7,334 nucleotides of DNA from Acidobacteriota bacterium. GTDB lineage: Bacteria; Acidobacteriota; Blastocatellia; RBC074. The translations under genes and the position numbers were made by a program. Below, one piece after another: positions 1 to 6,893 of this stretch. The stretch spans positions 1 through 7,334 of the forward strand of contig JABFSD010000805.1 of the NCBI GenBank assembly GCA_013140935.1, given 5' to 3'. The notes beneath the pieces are model-generated. The model worked only from the letters and a program-made list of their open reading frames with translations. It searched no databases and was not told the origin of the DNA. Positions within the stretch are counted from its first letter, which is position 1; each line of letters opens with the position of its first letter.

Positions 1-484
1 TGCCAATCGCCGAAGCCGACGTGCGCGGTTTCAACACCCACGGCCCCGGCACGTGCGTCATGTATTCGCGCAATTGACCGTAATTGATGACACCCACAAA
101 CTCAGGCACGCGCACACCGTGTTCGTGCGCTTGCTTGCGCATCGCCAGCTTGTCGCGGAAGTGCCGACTCGTCGTTTCACCCATGCCCGGCACGCGCAAA
201 TGTTCGCGCAACGAAGCCGCCATCTCGATGTCGAATTCATCCAGCGCCACGATACGATCAAGGTGATGCGTGCGCGCCAGATAACTCACGCCGTTAATTA
301 CTTCGGTGCGATTGGTGAGGTCGGGCATCATAAAAAATTCGTCAATGCTCTCGCGCGGCCATTTCGCGTGTTCCAGCTTCTGGTCGGTCAGCATCAACAC
401 GCGCCAGCCTTGCCGCTTGCACTCGCGGATAAATTCCTGTCCTTTTTCATAACTCGACATACAAAGAATCGTATGTTCAGACAT
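1..484 (-). CDS. ATP-grasp domain protein, N-terminal part (truncated by window edge)
   Basis: The reading frame opens with ATG at 484 and stays open for 161 codons to the left edge, so the C-terminal part is missing. It begins [20 protein letters not shown], a beta strand followed by a helix as in a pre-ATP-grasp (Rossmann-like) domain. Residues 78-87 ([10 protein letters not shown]) and the segment around 110-130 ([20 protein letters not shown]) match the usual ATP-grasp layout, in which a 'DK..mr......Gv..P.f' stretch precedes the nucleotide-binding lysine. That lysine is probably K152 in [15 protein letters not shown]. Relatives are carbamoyl-phosphate-synthase-like and biotin-carboxylase-like ligases that join a carboxylate to an amine or thiol through an acyl phosphate. 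The substrate cannot be told from this part. A good Shine-Dalgarno (AGGAG, 492-496) supports the start. A very long hairpin separates the gene from crcB, so it may be its own transcription unit. Family assignment is fairly sure, function unknown. Confidence 0.85.
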   Translation of the reverse strand, partial: MSEHTILCMSSYEKGQEFIRECKRQGWRVLMLTDQKLEHAKWPRESIDEFFMMPDLTNRTEVINGVSYLARTHHLDRIVALDEFDIEMAASLREHLRVPGMGETTSRHFRDKLAMRKQAHEHGVRVPEFVGVINYGQLREYMTHVPGPWVLKPRTSASAIG

Positions 485-491
485 TGAGTTA

Positions 492-496
492 CTCCT
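492..496 (-). promoter_or_regulatory. Ribosome binding site of the ATP-grasp gene
   Basis: AGGAG on the minus strand lies 7 bases before the ATG at 484. It is the best-placed Shine-Dalgarno in the window, and it fixes the start of the partial ATP-grasp gene. A T-rich run (about 497-515) lies just upstream, between it and the long hairpin. Confidence 0.8.
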
Positions 497-514
497 AAAA
501 AATGAAAATGAAAT

Positions 515-549
515 CATTGTCCCTTGAGCATTACGCATTGACCATTGAT
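515..549 (+). repeat. Tandem 7-base units forming the hairpin arm
   Basis: Five consecutive heptamers in exact register read CATTGTC, CCTTGAG, CATTACG, CATTGAC and CATTGAT, consensus CATTGAN. The mirror-image set occupies 578-612 on the right arm (ATCAATG, GTCAATG, CGTAATG, CTCAAGG, GGCAATT). The element is therefore an array of short tandem repeats next to its own inverted copy. Short tandem heptamer repeats of this general kind are known from intergenic DNA of filamentous cyanobacteria. Any relationship is inference. Confidence 0.7.
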
Positions 550-611
550 AAGCAGGGGGAGACTGCCTTTCCTGCTTATCAATGGTCAATGCGTAATGCT
601 CAAGGGGCAAT
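516..611. repeat. Long palindromic hairpin between crcB and the ATP-grasp gene
   Basis: Positions 521-556 and 571-606 are exact inverted copies of each other (36 of 36 bases), with a 14-base spacer (557-570). Allowing one mismatch (520/607), the arms extend to 516-556 and 571-611, 40 of 41 bases. The outer edge of the right arm lies 5 bases after the crcB stop codon. On the minus strand the hairpin is followed by a moderately T-rich stretch, so it could end or shield the crcB transcript. It is far longer and more perfect than an ordinary intrinsic terminator and lacks a clean T-run directly at its base. A dispersed palindromic element, or a target for double-strand RNA cleavage, fits at least as well. 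Confidence 0.93.
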
Positions 612-616
612 TAAAC

Positions 617-1000
617 TCAACTTGCGCAAAATTGTCCGGCACGCATCCCCAGCCAAGCCGCGCTCACGCCCAACACCACGCTGCCGACGGCATAAGCCAA
701 AGCAAGACCGACTGCGCCATTCCGTATCAACTGCAAATTTTCCAGAGAGAAAGCCGAGAAAGTCGTAAAACCACCTAACAACCCGGTAACCAGCGCCAAC
801 CGCCAAACAGCGGAAGTAAAAATCTGTTCGTGATAAAGCTCTGCGATCAGCCCGATCAAAAAACTTCCCGTCACATTAATTGCAAACGTCGCCCACGGAA
901 AAACCTTCGTCCCCAGCCACGCATTTACCAATAGCGATACGCCATAACGGCAACCTGTACCCAACGCACCGCCGAATAAAATGCTGAGCCAGAGTTTCAT
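617..1000 (-). CDS. crcB: Fluoride ion channel CrcB/Fluc
   Basis: This is a small integral membrane protein of 127 residues, the usual length for single-domain Fluc channels. These form antiparallel dimers in the inner membrane and let fluoride leave the cell. Family landmarks are present in order: GGALGTGCRYG (10-20) with the conserved Arg at 18, NVTGSFLIG (42-50) with the pore-lining Asn42, and GGFTTFSAFSLE (76-87) carrying the TTFS motif and the paired phenylalanines (F81, F84) of the fluoride track. Four hydrophobic segments are visible, roughly 3-25, 35-54, 67-88 and 95-118. The ATG at 1000 overlaps the stop of the upstream amidase gene (ATGA), and no Shine-Dalgarno is apparent, so translation is probably coupled. 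Many crcB genes sit behind a fluoride riboswitch; here the gene lies inside an operon with no room for one. Identification is secure. Confidence 0.96.
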   Translation of the reverse strand: MKLWLSILFGGALGTGCRYGVSLLVNAWLGTKVFPWATFAINVTGSFLIGLIAELYHEQIFTSAVWRLALVTGLLGGFTTFSAFSLENLQLIRNGAVGLALAYAVGSVVLGVSAAWLGMRAGQFCAS

Positions 1001-1782
1001 GAGACCGAAGGGAAAAAATCAGACCGCATATCGGCCAGAAAAGGCAGCTTCGCGCGGTATTCGGTGAGGTGTTCCAAGCGAAGCTCGGCGCTGATGATAT
1101 TTTCCTGCCCCCCCGCGTCAGCCAAAATTTCGCCACTGGGGTCAATCATTTGGGTACGACCCGGATAACTCAATGCAGGATCGCTGCCACAACGATTTAC
1201 GCCGACGACATAGACTTGATTTTCAATCGCGCGCGCCTTGAGCAAAGCCATCCAGTGCGAAATGCGCGTACCCGGCCAACTGGCAATCACAATCATTAAA
1301 TTAGCACCGCGTCGCGTTGCCGCGCGAAATAATTCAGGAAAGCGCAGGTCATAACAAATAAACGACGCTACGGAAAATCCTTGTAAGTCGAAAGTAACTA
1401 AACTCTCTCCTGCGTCATAATTCGCCATCTCGCCGCCCAGCGTAAACGGCTGTAACTTACCGTAACGCGAAACTAACTCTCCCTGCGGGCTGTAAGTGTG
1501 CGCCTCATTGCGGCCTTTCCCGTCTTTACCGTCCACGGCTAAACCTGCCAGCAGGTAAACGCCGAAAGCACGCGCCGTTTCAGCCAGAAAAGTTTGCGTC
1601 GCTCGCTCTGCCGAATCGGAAGTTACTGCGGGACGCATACTAAACCCCGTGGCAAACATCTCAGGCAATACGACCAAACTGCCTGCCTGAAAATCAGCGC
1701 GTTCAAATAATGCACGAACGCGCGCGTGGTTGGCGGCTTTATCTTCCCAAACGATGTCAGTCTGACAGGCATAAACTCTCAT
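997..1782 (-). CDS. Carbon-nitrogen hydrolase, omega-amidase (YafV/Nit2-like)
   Basis: This is a 261-residue nitrilase-superfamily amidase with the full Glu-Lys-Cys triad: E41 in VVLPEMFATGFSM, K109 in RYGKLQPF, and the nucleophile C143 in ICYDLRFPELFR. The tract SWPGTRISHWMALLKARAIE (about 168-187) and the following NQVYVVGVNRCGSD closely resemble E. coli YafV and Nit2-type omega-amidases. These hydrolyse 2-oxoglutaramate or 2-oxosuccinamate to the 2-oxo acid and ammonia, salvaging products of glutamine or asparagine transamination. No signal peptide is visible, so it is cytoplasmic. Its ATG overlaps the argH stop by 4 bases, and its own stop overlaps the crcB start the same way. A Shine-Dalgarno (AGGAG, 1794-1798) lies inside the end of argH, 11 bases upstream. 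Family and catalytic residues are clear; the exact substrate is inferred from the YafV-like motifs. Confidence 0.93.
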   Translation of the reverse strand: MRVYACQTDIVWEDKAANHARVRALFERADFQAGSLVVLPEMFATGFSMRPAVTSDSAERATQTFLAETARAFGVYLLAGLAVDGKDGKGRNEAHTYSPQGELVSRYGKLQPFTLGGEMANYDAGESLVTFDLQGFSVASFICYDLRFPELFRAATRRGANLMIVIASWPGTRISHWMALLKARAIENQVYVVGVNRCGSDPALSYPGRTQMIDPSGEILADAGGQENIISAELRLEHLTEYRAKLPFLADMRSDFFPSVS

Positions 1783-3161
1783 GCGTTCAATAACTCCTTC
1801 GCGCGTTTAATTTCGCGTTGCACCTGCTCCGGCGCGGTTCCGCCGGTCGTATTTTTTCCGGTCAAACAGGCTTCTAGTGAAATCGCGTCGAATAAATCCT
1901 GCTCGAACAGCGGCGTGAACTGTTTATATTCCGCCAGCGAAAGTTGCTGTAACTCAAGCCCACGCGCGATGGCATAAACCACGATCTTGCCGATGGCGTC
2001 GTGCGCTTTGCGGAACTCCATGCCTTTGCGCACTAAATAATCTGCCAAATCGGTGGCGTTGGTGTAATCACTGATCGCAGCTTTCGCTGCCCGCGCGGCA
2101 TTGAACTCAATGTTGCGCAAAACCGTAGCGGTTACTTTTAAGCTACCCGCCAAGCTGTCAATCGTGTCGAACAGGGCTTCTTTGTCTTCCTGCAAATCTT
2201 TGTTATAGGCCAGTGGCAGGCCTTTAATCATCGTGAGAAACGCTACCGCATGGCCGAAAATGCGCGCCGCTTTGCCGCGAATCAGTTCCAGCGAATCGGG
2301 ATTTTTCTTTTGCGGCATCAGGCTGCTACCCGTCGAAATCGCATCGCCTAACTTAATAAATCCGAATTCCTGCGAAGCATAAAGAATAAAATCTTCGGCC
2401 AGCCGCGACAGGTGCATCATCGTCATCGCAGCGACGTTGACGAATTCGAGTTGGTAATCGCGGTCGCTGACACCGTCGAGACTGTTATGCGTTACGTCGG
2501 CAAAGCCGAGTTGCTCGGCCATCCATTCGCGGTCTACGGGAAAGTTGGTTCCGGCGAGCGCGCCCGAACCGAGCGGCATGACATTCACGCGCTTGCGTAC
2601 CTCACGCAACCGTTCGCGGTCGCGTTGCAGCATCTGAAAATAAGCCATTAAAAAATGGGCGAACAAAATCGGCTGGGCTTTTTGCAAGTGCGTATAACCC
2701 GGCAAAGCCTCGTTAGGATAACGTTCAGCTAATTCGATTAACGCCACCTGTACGTCACGGAATAATAAATCCAGCGCGTCTATTTCGCTGCGTAAAAATA
2801 TCCGCGTAGCCACCGCGACTTGATCGTTACGGCTGCGTCCCGTGTGTAACTTATAACCGGTTTGCCCGATGCTTTCGACGAGGCGGGCTTCGATAAAACT
2901 GTGTACGTCTTCGGCGCTGAAAAACTTGGGGTCGTTGAGCGAAGCCGAGTCGGCATATTTAATCGCAATCTGCCGCAAGCCCTTGACCATCGTGTCTACT
3001 TCGCTCGATTGCAATACGCCCGCGCGTCCCAGGCCTTGCGCGTGCACGGCGCACGCCATCAAATCGGCTTGCAACAAACGCCGGTCAAAGCGAAAGCTCG
3101 CATTATAATAAGCAAAAAATTCATCCGTCTTGCCGGTAAAGCGCCCACCCCAAAGATTCAT
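1779..3161 (-). CDS. argH: Argininosuccinate lyase
   Basis: The protein is 460 residues, normal for the family, and is a cytoplasmic homotetramer in known members. It splits argininosuccinate into arginine and fumarate, the last step of arginine synthesis. It opens with the typical MNLWGGRFTGKTDEFF. HTGRSRNDQ (106-114) is the conserved substrate-binding loop, GYTHLQKAQP (155-164) holds the conserved histidine H158, and GSSLMPQKKNPD (278-289) is the fumarase/aspartase-superfamily signature with the probable catalytic serine at 280. Nothing is truncated. The start is fixed by this N-terminus although no good Shine-Dalgarno precedes it; a small hairpin (3173-3191) sits in that place. The gene overlaps the omega-amidase by 4 bases and lies 32 bases after the exported-protein gene. 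No argG or other arginine gene is in the window. The call is secure. Confidence 0.98.
   Translation of the reverse strand: MNLWGGRFTGKTDEFFAYYNASFRFDRRLLQADLMACAVHAQGLGRAGVLQSSEVDTMVKGLRQIAIKYADSASLNDPKFFSAEDVHSFIEARLVESIGQTGYKLHTGRSRNDQVAVATRIFLRSEIDALDLLFRDVQVALIELAERYPNEALPGYTHLQKAQPILFAHFLMAYFQMLQRDRERLREVRKRVNVMPLGSGALAGTNFPVDREWMAEQLGFADVTHNSLDGVSDRDYQLEFVNVAAMTMMHLSRLAEDFILYASQEFGFIKLGDAISTGSSLMPQKKNPDSLELIRGKAARIFGHAVAFLTMIKGLPLAYNKDLQEDKEALFDTIDSLAGSLKVTATVLRNIEFNAARAAKAAISDYTNATDLADYLVRKGMEFRKAHDAIGKIVVYAIARGLELQQLSLAEYKQFTPLFEQDLFDAISLEACLTGKNTTGGTAPEQVQREIKRAKELLNA
1794..1798 (-). promoter_or_regulatory. Ribosome binding site of the amidase, inside argH
   Basis: AGGAG on the minus strand lies 11 bases before the amidase ATG at 1782, within the last codons of argH. 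With the ATGA overlap it supports this start and coupled translation from argH. Confidence 0.65.
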
Positions 3162-3172
3162 AGTTATTTTGA

Positions 3173-3191
3173 GTGGCTAGTAGCTAGCCAC
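3173..3191. repeat. Small perfect hairpin between the exported-protein gene and argH
   Basis: GTGGCTAG and CTAGCCAC form an 8-base perfect stem around a 3-base loop (TAG, 3181-3183). It starts 2 bases after the stop codon of the upstream gene and ends 11 bases before the argH ATG, filling most of the 32-base gap. No T-run follows on either strand, so it is not a canonical intrinsic terminator. It could be a partial terminator, an RNA stability or processing element, or a structure that limits argH translation. Confidence 0.7.
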
Positions 3192-3193
3192 CG

Positions 3194-4354
3194 TTACTTC
3201 ACTTTCTTAATAACGTAAGTTTGAATGAAACGAACGATCAGGTTCGCTTCGTCAGAAGCCGTTGCACTGGGCAACGGCGCAAAATAATAGTTGCGGCGTT
3301 GAAGGCCTTGCATGGTAATCAACGGCGCAGACGAAGCACGTTCTATGCTGCGCATCTGCACGCCATTGAAGGAAAATAGAATTTTACTGGCATCCGTCGG
3401 ATCAGCCAGCAGCAAGCGTCCGTCGTATAAACGCAACCAGGCGATTTTGTTTTCGCGCCATTCGAGCAATTCGCCTTTGCGCTTGGGAGCAACGCCCGTT
3501 CCATCATAGTTAATCTTGAATTGCGCCGCGCCGCCCAAACGAATCGCTTGTTCATAATTATGAATGGCTTTTTCCGCGTTCGGTTTATGGTATTGATAAA
3601 TCACGCCAAGTAACTCAAACGCGCCCGGACGTTTGGGATCGTCAGCCGCGAGTTGTTCCAGTTGTTTGGCCGTAGCTTCGACGTTGGCCGGGTCTTCGGC
3701 TTTGAAAGCGCGCGCTGTTTTTTCGAGTGTCGCCAGATAAGCCGCTTCGACCATGCCGGCGCGCACTAGCTTGAGCGAATAACTGCCGGTCGCCAACTTG
3801 CCTTCGCTGGCGTTGAGAATGCGCACGCGATATTCGCCGTCCGTCGGCAACGTACCGCCCGCCGTGCCCAGCTTGTAATCGCCCGATTGCATATCTTTGG
3901 TCAGCATCAATTCCCCGCCCGTCGCGTCATAAAATAACAACGAGAGCGCCGGGTTATCCGCCTGAAATTGCAGCGTAAATAAATCGGACGATTTTCCGTT
4001 AAAAATATATTCGTTGTAATAATTGCCGACTTTGTTACGGCCTGAGTTACGTTCGTCCAACCCGGCTTGCACCAGTTGATTAAAACTGAGCGCCGGTTGT
4101 TGCGCGGGTTTGCGTTCCGGCGTGCGGGGACGCGGTTCTTCTCTCACTACGGGTGCGGGCGTAGGCGTGGCTACCGGTGAGGTGGCTTTGGGTTTCGGCG
4201 TCGTTTTCGACTTTGCCGTCGCGGGCGGGGCTTTCTTTTTCGTTCCCGGCACGGGTAAGTCGCCCGGGCCTTGCGCGAAAGTTTTAGTTATCCCGCCAGC
4301 CAGGAGCAGTAACATAGAAACCATCGCCCAACGAAAAAAAGGTATGTCTTTCAT
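3194..4354 (-). CDS. Exported protein with Pro/Lys-rich linker, beta domain and TPR-like helices; function unknown
   Basis: I place the start at the ATG at 4354, giving 386 residues. The protein then begins with a typical signal peptide: MKDIPFFRWA, a hydrophobic core (MLLLLAGGI) and a probable cleavage after TFA near residue 27. The frame stays open to an ATG at 4453, but those extra 33 codons translate a palindromic repeat and would bury the signal peptide. Residues about 29-87 are a linker rich in Pro, Lys, Thr and Ala. Residues about 108-198 look like a beta-sandwich of the pre-peptidase C-terminal kind (LFTLQFQADNPALSLLFYD, then DGEYRVRILNASEG and SYSLKLVR). Residues about 219-277 are helical with a TPR-like stretch (GAFELLGVIYQYH, then AEKAIHNYEQAIRLGG). 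About 293-362 is a beta-rich domain (NKIAWLRLYDGRLLLADP). I do not recognise the family. It follows the kinase gene and precedes argH by 32 bases. Confidence 0.78.
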   Translation of the reverse strand: MKDIPFFRWAMVSMLLLLAGGITKTFAQGPGDLPVPGTKKKAPPATAKSKTTPKPKATSPVATPTPAPVVREEPRPRTPERKPAQQPALSFNQLVQAGLDERNSGRNKVGNYYNEYIFNGKSSDLFTLQFQADNPALSLLFYDATGGELMLTKDMQSGDYKLGTAGGTLPTDGEYRVRILNASEGKLATGSYSLKLVRAGMVEAAYLATLEKTARAFKAEDPANVEATAKQLEQLAADDPKRPGAFELLGVIYQYHKPNAEKAIHNYEQAIRLGGAAQFKINYDGTGVAPKRKGELLEWRENKIAWLRLYDGRLLLADPTDASKILFSFNGVQMRSIERASSAPLITMQGLQRRNYYFAPLPSATASDEANLIVRFIQTYVIKKVK

Positions 4355-4388
4355 GTCACATCTCGCTTTCTTGCAGCATTTTTTTAGA

Positions 4389-4452
4389 TGTTCAGGTTGC
4401 CAGCGGTAGCGCAGGTTACTAACCTGCCCTACCGCTGGCGAGGCGCTGAACA
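4389..4452. repeat. Near-perfect palindromic element between the kinase and exported-protein genes
   Basis: The core 4399-4439 is a 41-base palindrome: arms 4399-4418 and 4420-4439 match at 19 of 20 positions, and the only mismatch (4410/4428) forms a C:C bulge. After a short asymmetric interruption, outer arms TGTTCAG (4389-4395) and CTGAACA (4446-4452) pair as well. On the minus strand it lies 24 bases after the kinase stop and is followed by an A-run, not a T-run. On the plus strand no T-run follows either. That argues against a standard terminator and for a dispersed palindromic (REP-like) element. Much of it is translated if the next gene is called from its longest frame. Confidence 0.88.
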
Positions 4453-4475
4453 CGCCAAGTGAAACCGCTGTAAGG

Positions 4476-6893
4476 TCAGCGTTTCGGCACGTCCTGCGCA
4501 GTGCGAAAACCGGTCTGGGTGTAATCAGCGTCGTTTTCGTCCGGCCAATCGCTGATCGTGGCGGGCCAGCCGCGCCGATAGGTCGCCGTAATTTGTTTCG
4601 GCAGACAGCTATAAGAACCGCCGCGAATCACTTTCAGGTTTAAGTAACCTTCAAGCACTTTTATCTCCGCTCCTTCATAACCCAGGTAATCGCTATCCGT
4701 CCATTCCCAGGCATTGCCCGCCAGATCGAATACGCCATAACGGCTTTTGCCGATGCCGAACGAGCCGACCGGTTGCAACTTGCGTTTGTCTTTGTCGTCA
4801 TCGGCGGCGTTGGCGTGTCCGGGTTGCCAGGTTTCGCCCCACGGATAGACGCGGCCTTCGGGGCCGCGCGCGGCCAATTCCCATTCTTCTTCGGTGGGCA
4901 AACGGCGCTGCTTCCACGCGGCGTAATCGCTGGCGTCGCGCCACGTCACGTCAGTCACGGGCAAACTTTCTGTGCCGGGAATAGGGATGCGGCCTTTCCA
5001 CGAAGGAGGCGACAGGTGGTCGAGATTCGCCGCGAGAAAGTCAGCGTATTGCGCCACCGTGACTTCGGTCATCTCCAGATAAAACGGCGCGATGGCGACC
5101 TTATGCGGAGGCCGTTCGTTCTCTTCGCCGCCTTCGCGTCCAATGACGATTTCGCCGCCGGGGATTAAAACCATCCCATCGGGCGGCAGCAACATAGCAG
5201 GCGCAGCGATGGTCGGCGACGCCTGCGCGGCGGCAGGCGTGGGCGTAGGCTGAATTCGTTTTTCGGTATTGTCTTGCGTGATAACCGACCAGAGCCACGC
5301 GCCGCCGGTCAATAACGCGGCAATCAATCCGACTAACAAAACCACTTGCGAAGCCGAGCGGCGTTTTTTGAGTTTGCCGGTCTCTTGGGTGTGGGGCAAT
5401 TCGACCAGCAAGCCGGTGTTGCCCTTGTGATTTGATTTCACGGCTTCAGCTTGCGCAACGGGAGGCGCACTCAAGCCAATCGTTTTGGTTTCGGCGCTCG
5501 GCGAAGCGAGTCCCATTTGGGCAAAGGGATTCGGACGCGCGGGTGACTCTGGCCCTTCAGGAATCATCGTCGCGTAATCATCCCGCGCGGGTTGCATGAC
5601 TTCAGTCAACGGCGGCAGGTTGTCGGTGTGTTCGTGCGTCTTATGACGTACCGTGGGCACATCCCAATCTATTGGCAGCACGGGTGGTGACACCGGCGCT
5701 GCCACCACCGGCATCGAGCCACTCACCGGCGTGTCGCTGATCGAAGTTTGATAGTTGTCTTCGAGCGGTGACGATTCCGCCGCCGGCGTAAGGATCGCCG
5801 TCGGACGATCAGAAGTATTGATTTGATTGGTATCGTGAGCGCGCGGATGTGCCGACAGACCCGTCAACGTAGGTTGCGCAAGCGTTTGCGTAATGCCGGT
5901 AGCTTGCAGCGCCTGGGCAAAGGCGCGCGCAAATTCGAGCATGTTGTCGTAACGGCTCGCGGGCATTTTGGCGAGTGAACGCAACACGACGGCTTCGATC
6001 TCGCCGGGAATGTCGGGCTGAAGGGCGCGTAAAGAACGCGGCGCTTCGGTGACATGTTTGATGGCGACGCTGGTGGCGGTCTTGCCGGTGAAGGGCATTG
6101 AACCACTGAGCGTTTCGTACATCACGACGCCCAGGCTGTAAATATCAGAGCGCGCATCGGCCTCTTCGCCCTGACATTGTTCGGGCGACATATAGTTCGG
6201 CGTGCCGATGACCATGCCGGCGTTCGTCAGATTGTTTTGATCGGTAACTTGCGCGGGCGTCGGCGTGCTGCCGCCATCCAGCACGGCTTCGCGCAATTTG
6301 GCGATGCCGAAATCGAGAATCTTTACGTGATCGCTGTCGTCGGTCGAATCGAGCAGGATGATGTTTTCAGGCTTGATGTCGCGGTGAACTATCCCTGCGC
6401 GATGGCCGGCTTCGAGCGCGGCGGCGGCTTGTCGCATGATGCCGTAAGCGCGCAACGGCGTGAGTCGTTTTTCAGCTTGCAGCACATCGCGGAGGCTGCG
6501 TCCCACCAACAGCTCCATCACGATGTAAGCGATGCCGCCTTCTTCTTCACCGAAATCATGAATGACGACTGCGTTAGGATGGTGCAATAACGCGGCGGCG
6601 CGGGCTTCGCGAAAGAAACGCTGGCGAGATTTGTCGTTGCCTACGATGTCGGAGCGCAACACTTTGACGGCGACGGTGTCGCCGATGTGCGTGCGATGAG
6701 CGCGATAGATTTCGCCCATGCCGCCGCTGCCGATCAGGCTGTGCAACTGATAGCGCCCGCCCAGTGTGCGCCCTACTAACTGACCGAGCGCAGCTTTTGT
6801 CGCAGCCCCTGACGGCGCATTCAAATTCGTCTTGCAAGCCGGACATTGCGTAAGACCCGCCGTGACCGGATTGCCGCAGTTCGTACAAAACAT
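4476..6893 (-). CDS. Membrane-anchored Ser/Thr protein kinase with N-terminal zinc ribbon and C-terminal FGE-like domain
   Basis: Starting at the ATG at 6893 gives 805 residues. Residues 2-20 ([19 protein letters not shown]) form a zinc ribbon with C3, C6, C17 and C20. A Hanks-type kinase follows (about 48-331): glycine loop [11 protein letters not shown] (55-65), VAVKVL with K77, helix-C Glu96, HRDIKPEN (170-177), DFG (194-196) and SPEQ (236-239). All catalytic residues are present, and Arg precedes the catalytic Asp. A Pro/Ser/Thr-rich stretch (about 335-510) leads to one membrane helix (about 515-537), then an outside linker ([12 protein letters not shown]) and an FGE-sulfatase-type domain (about 570-801) with [32 protein letters not shown] and IRGGSYSC. 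Kinase and zinc ribbon should be cytoplasmic, the FGE-like domain extracytoplasmic. Of the two FGE active-site cysteines only the first (C763) is matched, so sulfatase-activating chemistry is doubtful. A TTG at 6920 in the same frame is an alternative start; neither start has a Shine-Dalgarno. Architecture is secure, signal and targets unknown. Confidence 0.95.
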   Translation of the reverse strand: MFCTNCGNPVTAGLTQCPACKTNLNAPSGAATKAALGQLVGRTLGGRYQLHSLIGSGGMGEIYRAHRTHIGDTVAVKVLRSDIVGNDKSRQRFFREARAAALLHHPNAVVIHDFGEEEGGIAYIVMELLVGRSLRDVLQAEKRLTPLRAYGIMRQAAAALEAGHRAGIVHRDIKPENIILLDSTDDSDHVKILDFGIAKLREAVLDGGSTPTPAQVTDQNNLTNAGMVIGTPNYMSPEQCQGEEADARSDIYSLGVVMYETLSGSMPFTGKTATSVAIKHVTEAPRSLRALQPDIPGEIEAVVLRSLAKMPASRYDNMLEFARAFAQALQATGITQTLAQPTLTGLSAHPRAHDTNQINTSDRPTAILTPAAESSPLEDNYQTSISDTPVSGSMPVVAAPVSPPVLPIDWDVPTVRHKTHEHTDNLPPLTEVMQPARDDYATMIPEGPESPARPNPFAQMGLASPSAETKTIGLSAPPVAQAEAVKSNHKGNTGLLVELPHTQETGKLKKRRSASQVVLLVGLIAALLTGGAWLWSVITQDNTEKRIQPTPTPAAAQASPTIAAPAMLLPPDGMVLIPGGEIVIGREGGEENERPPHKVAIAPFYLEMTEVTVAQYADFLAANLDHLSPPSWKGRIPIPGTESLPVTDVTWRDASDYAAWKQRRLPTEEEWELAARGPEGRVYPWGETWQPGHANAADDDKDKRKLQPVGSFGIGKSRYGVFDLAGNAWEWTDSDYLGYEGAEIKVLEGYLNLKVIRGGSYSCLPKQITATYRRGWPATISDWPDENDADYTQTGFRTAQDVPKR

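Noticed and set aside
53..487. Plus-strand open frame of 144 codons
   Set aside because: It lies antisense to the well-supported ATP-grasp frame, is rich in His, Arg and Ala as shadow frames are, and matches no family.
1001..1060. Fluoride riboswitch ahead of crcB
   Set aside because: The sequence upstream of the crcB start is coding (end of the amidase gene), and I see no fluoride-riboswitch core there.
4110..4409. Plus-strand Gly/Val-rich open frame of 99 codons
   Set aside because: It is the antisense reading of the Pro/Lys/Thr-rich linker and signal peptide of the exported protein.
4389..4452. Intrinsic terminator of the kinase gene
   Set aside because: The stem is strong, but on the minus strand it is followed by TCTAAAAAAATGC, not a T-run, and there is no T-run on the plus side either. 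A repeat element explains it better.
4476..4700. Variable region of a diversity-generating retroelement at the FGE-like C-terminus
   Set aside because: FGE/lectin-fold C-termini are common targets of such systems, but no reverse transcriptase or template copy of this region is visible in the window.
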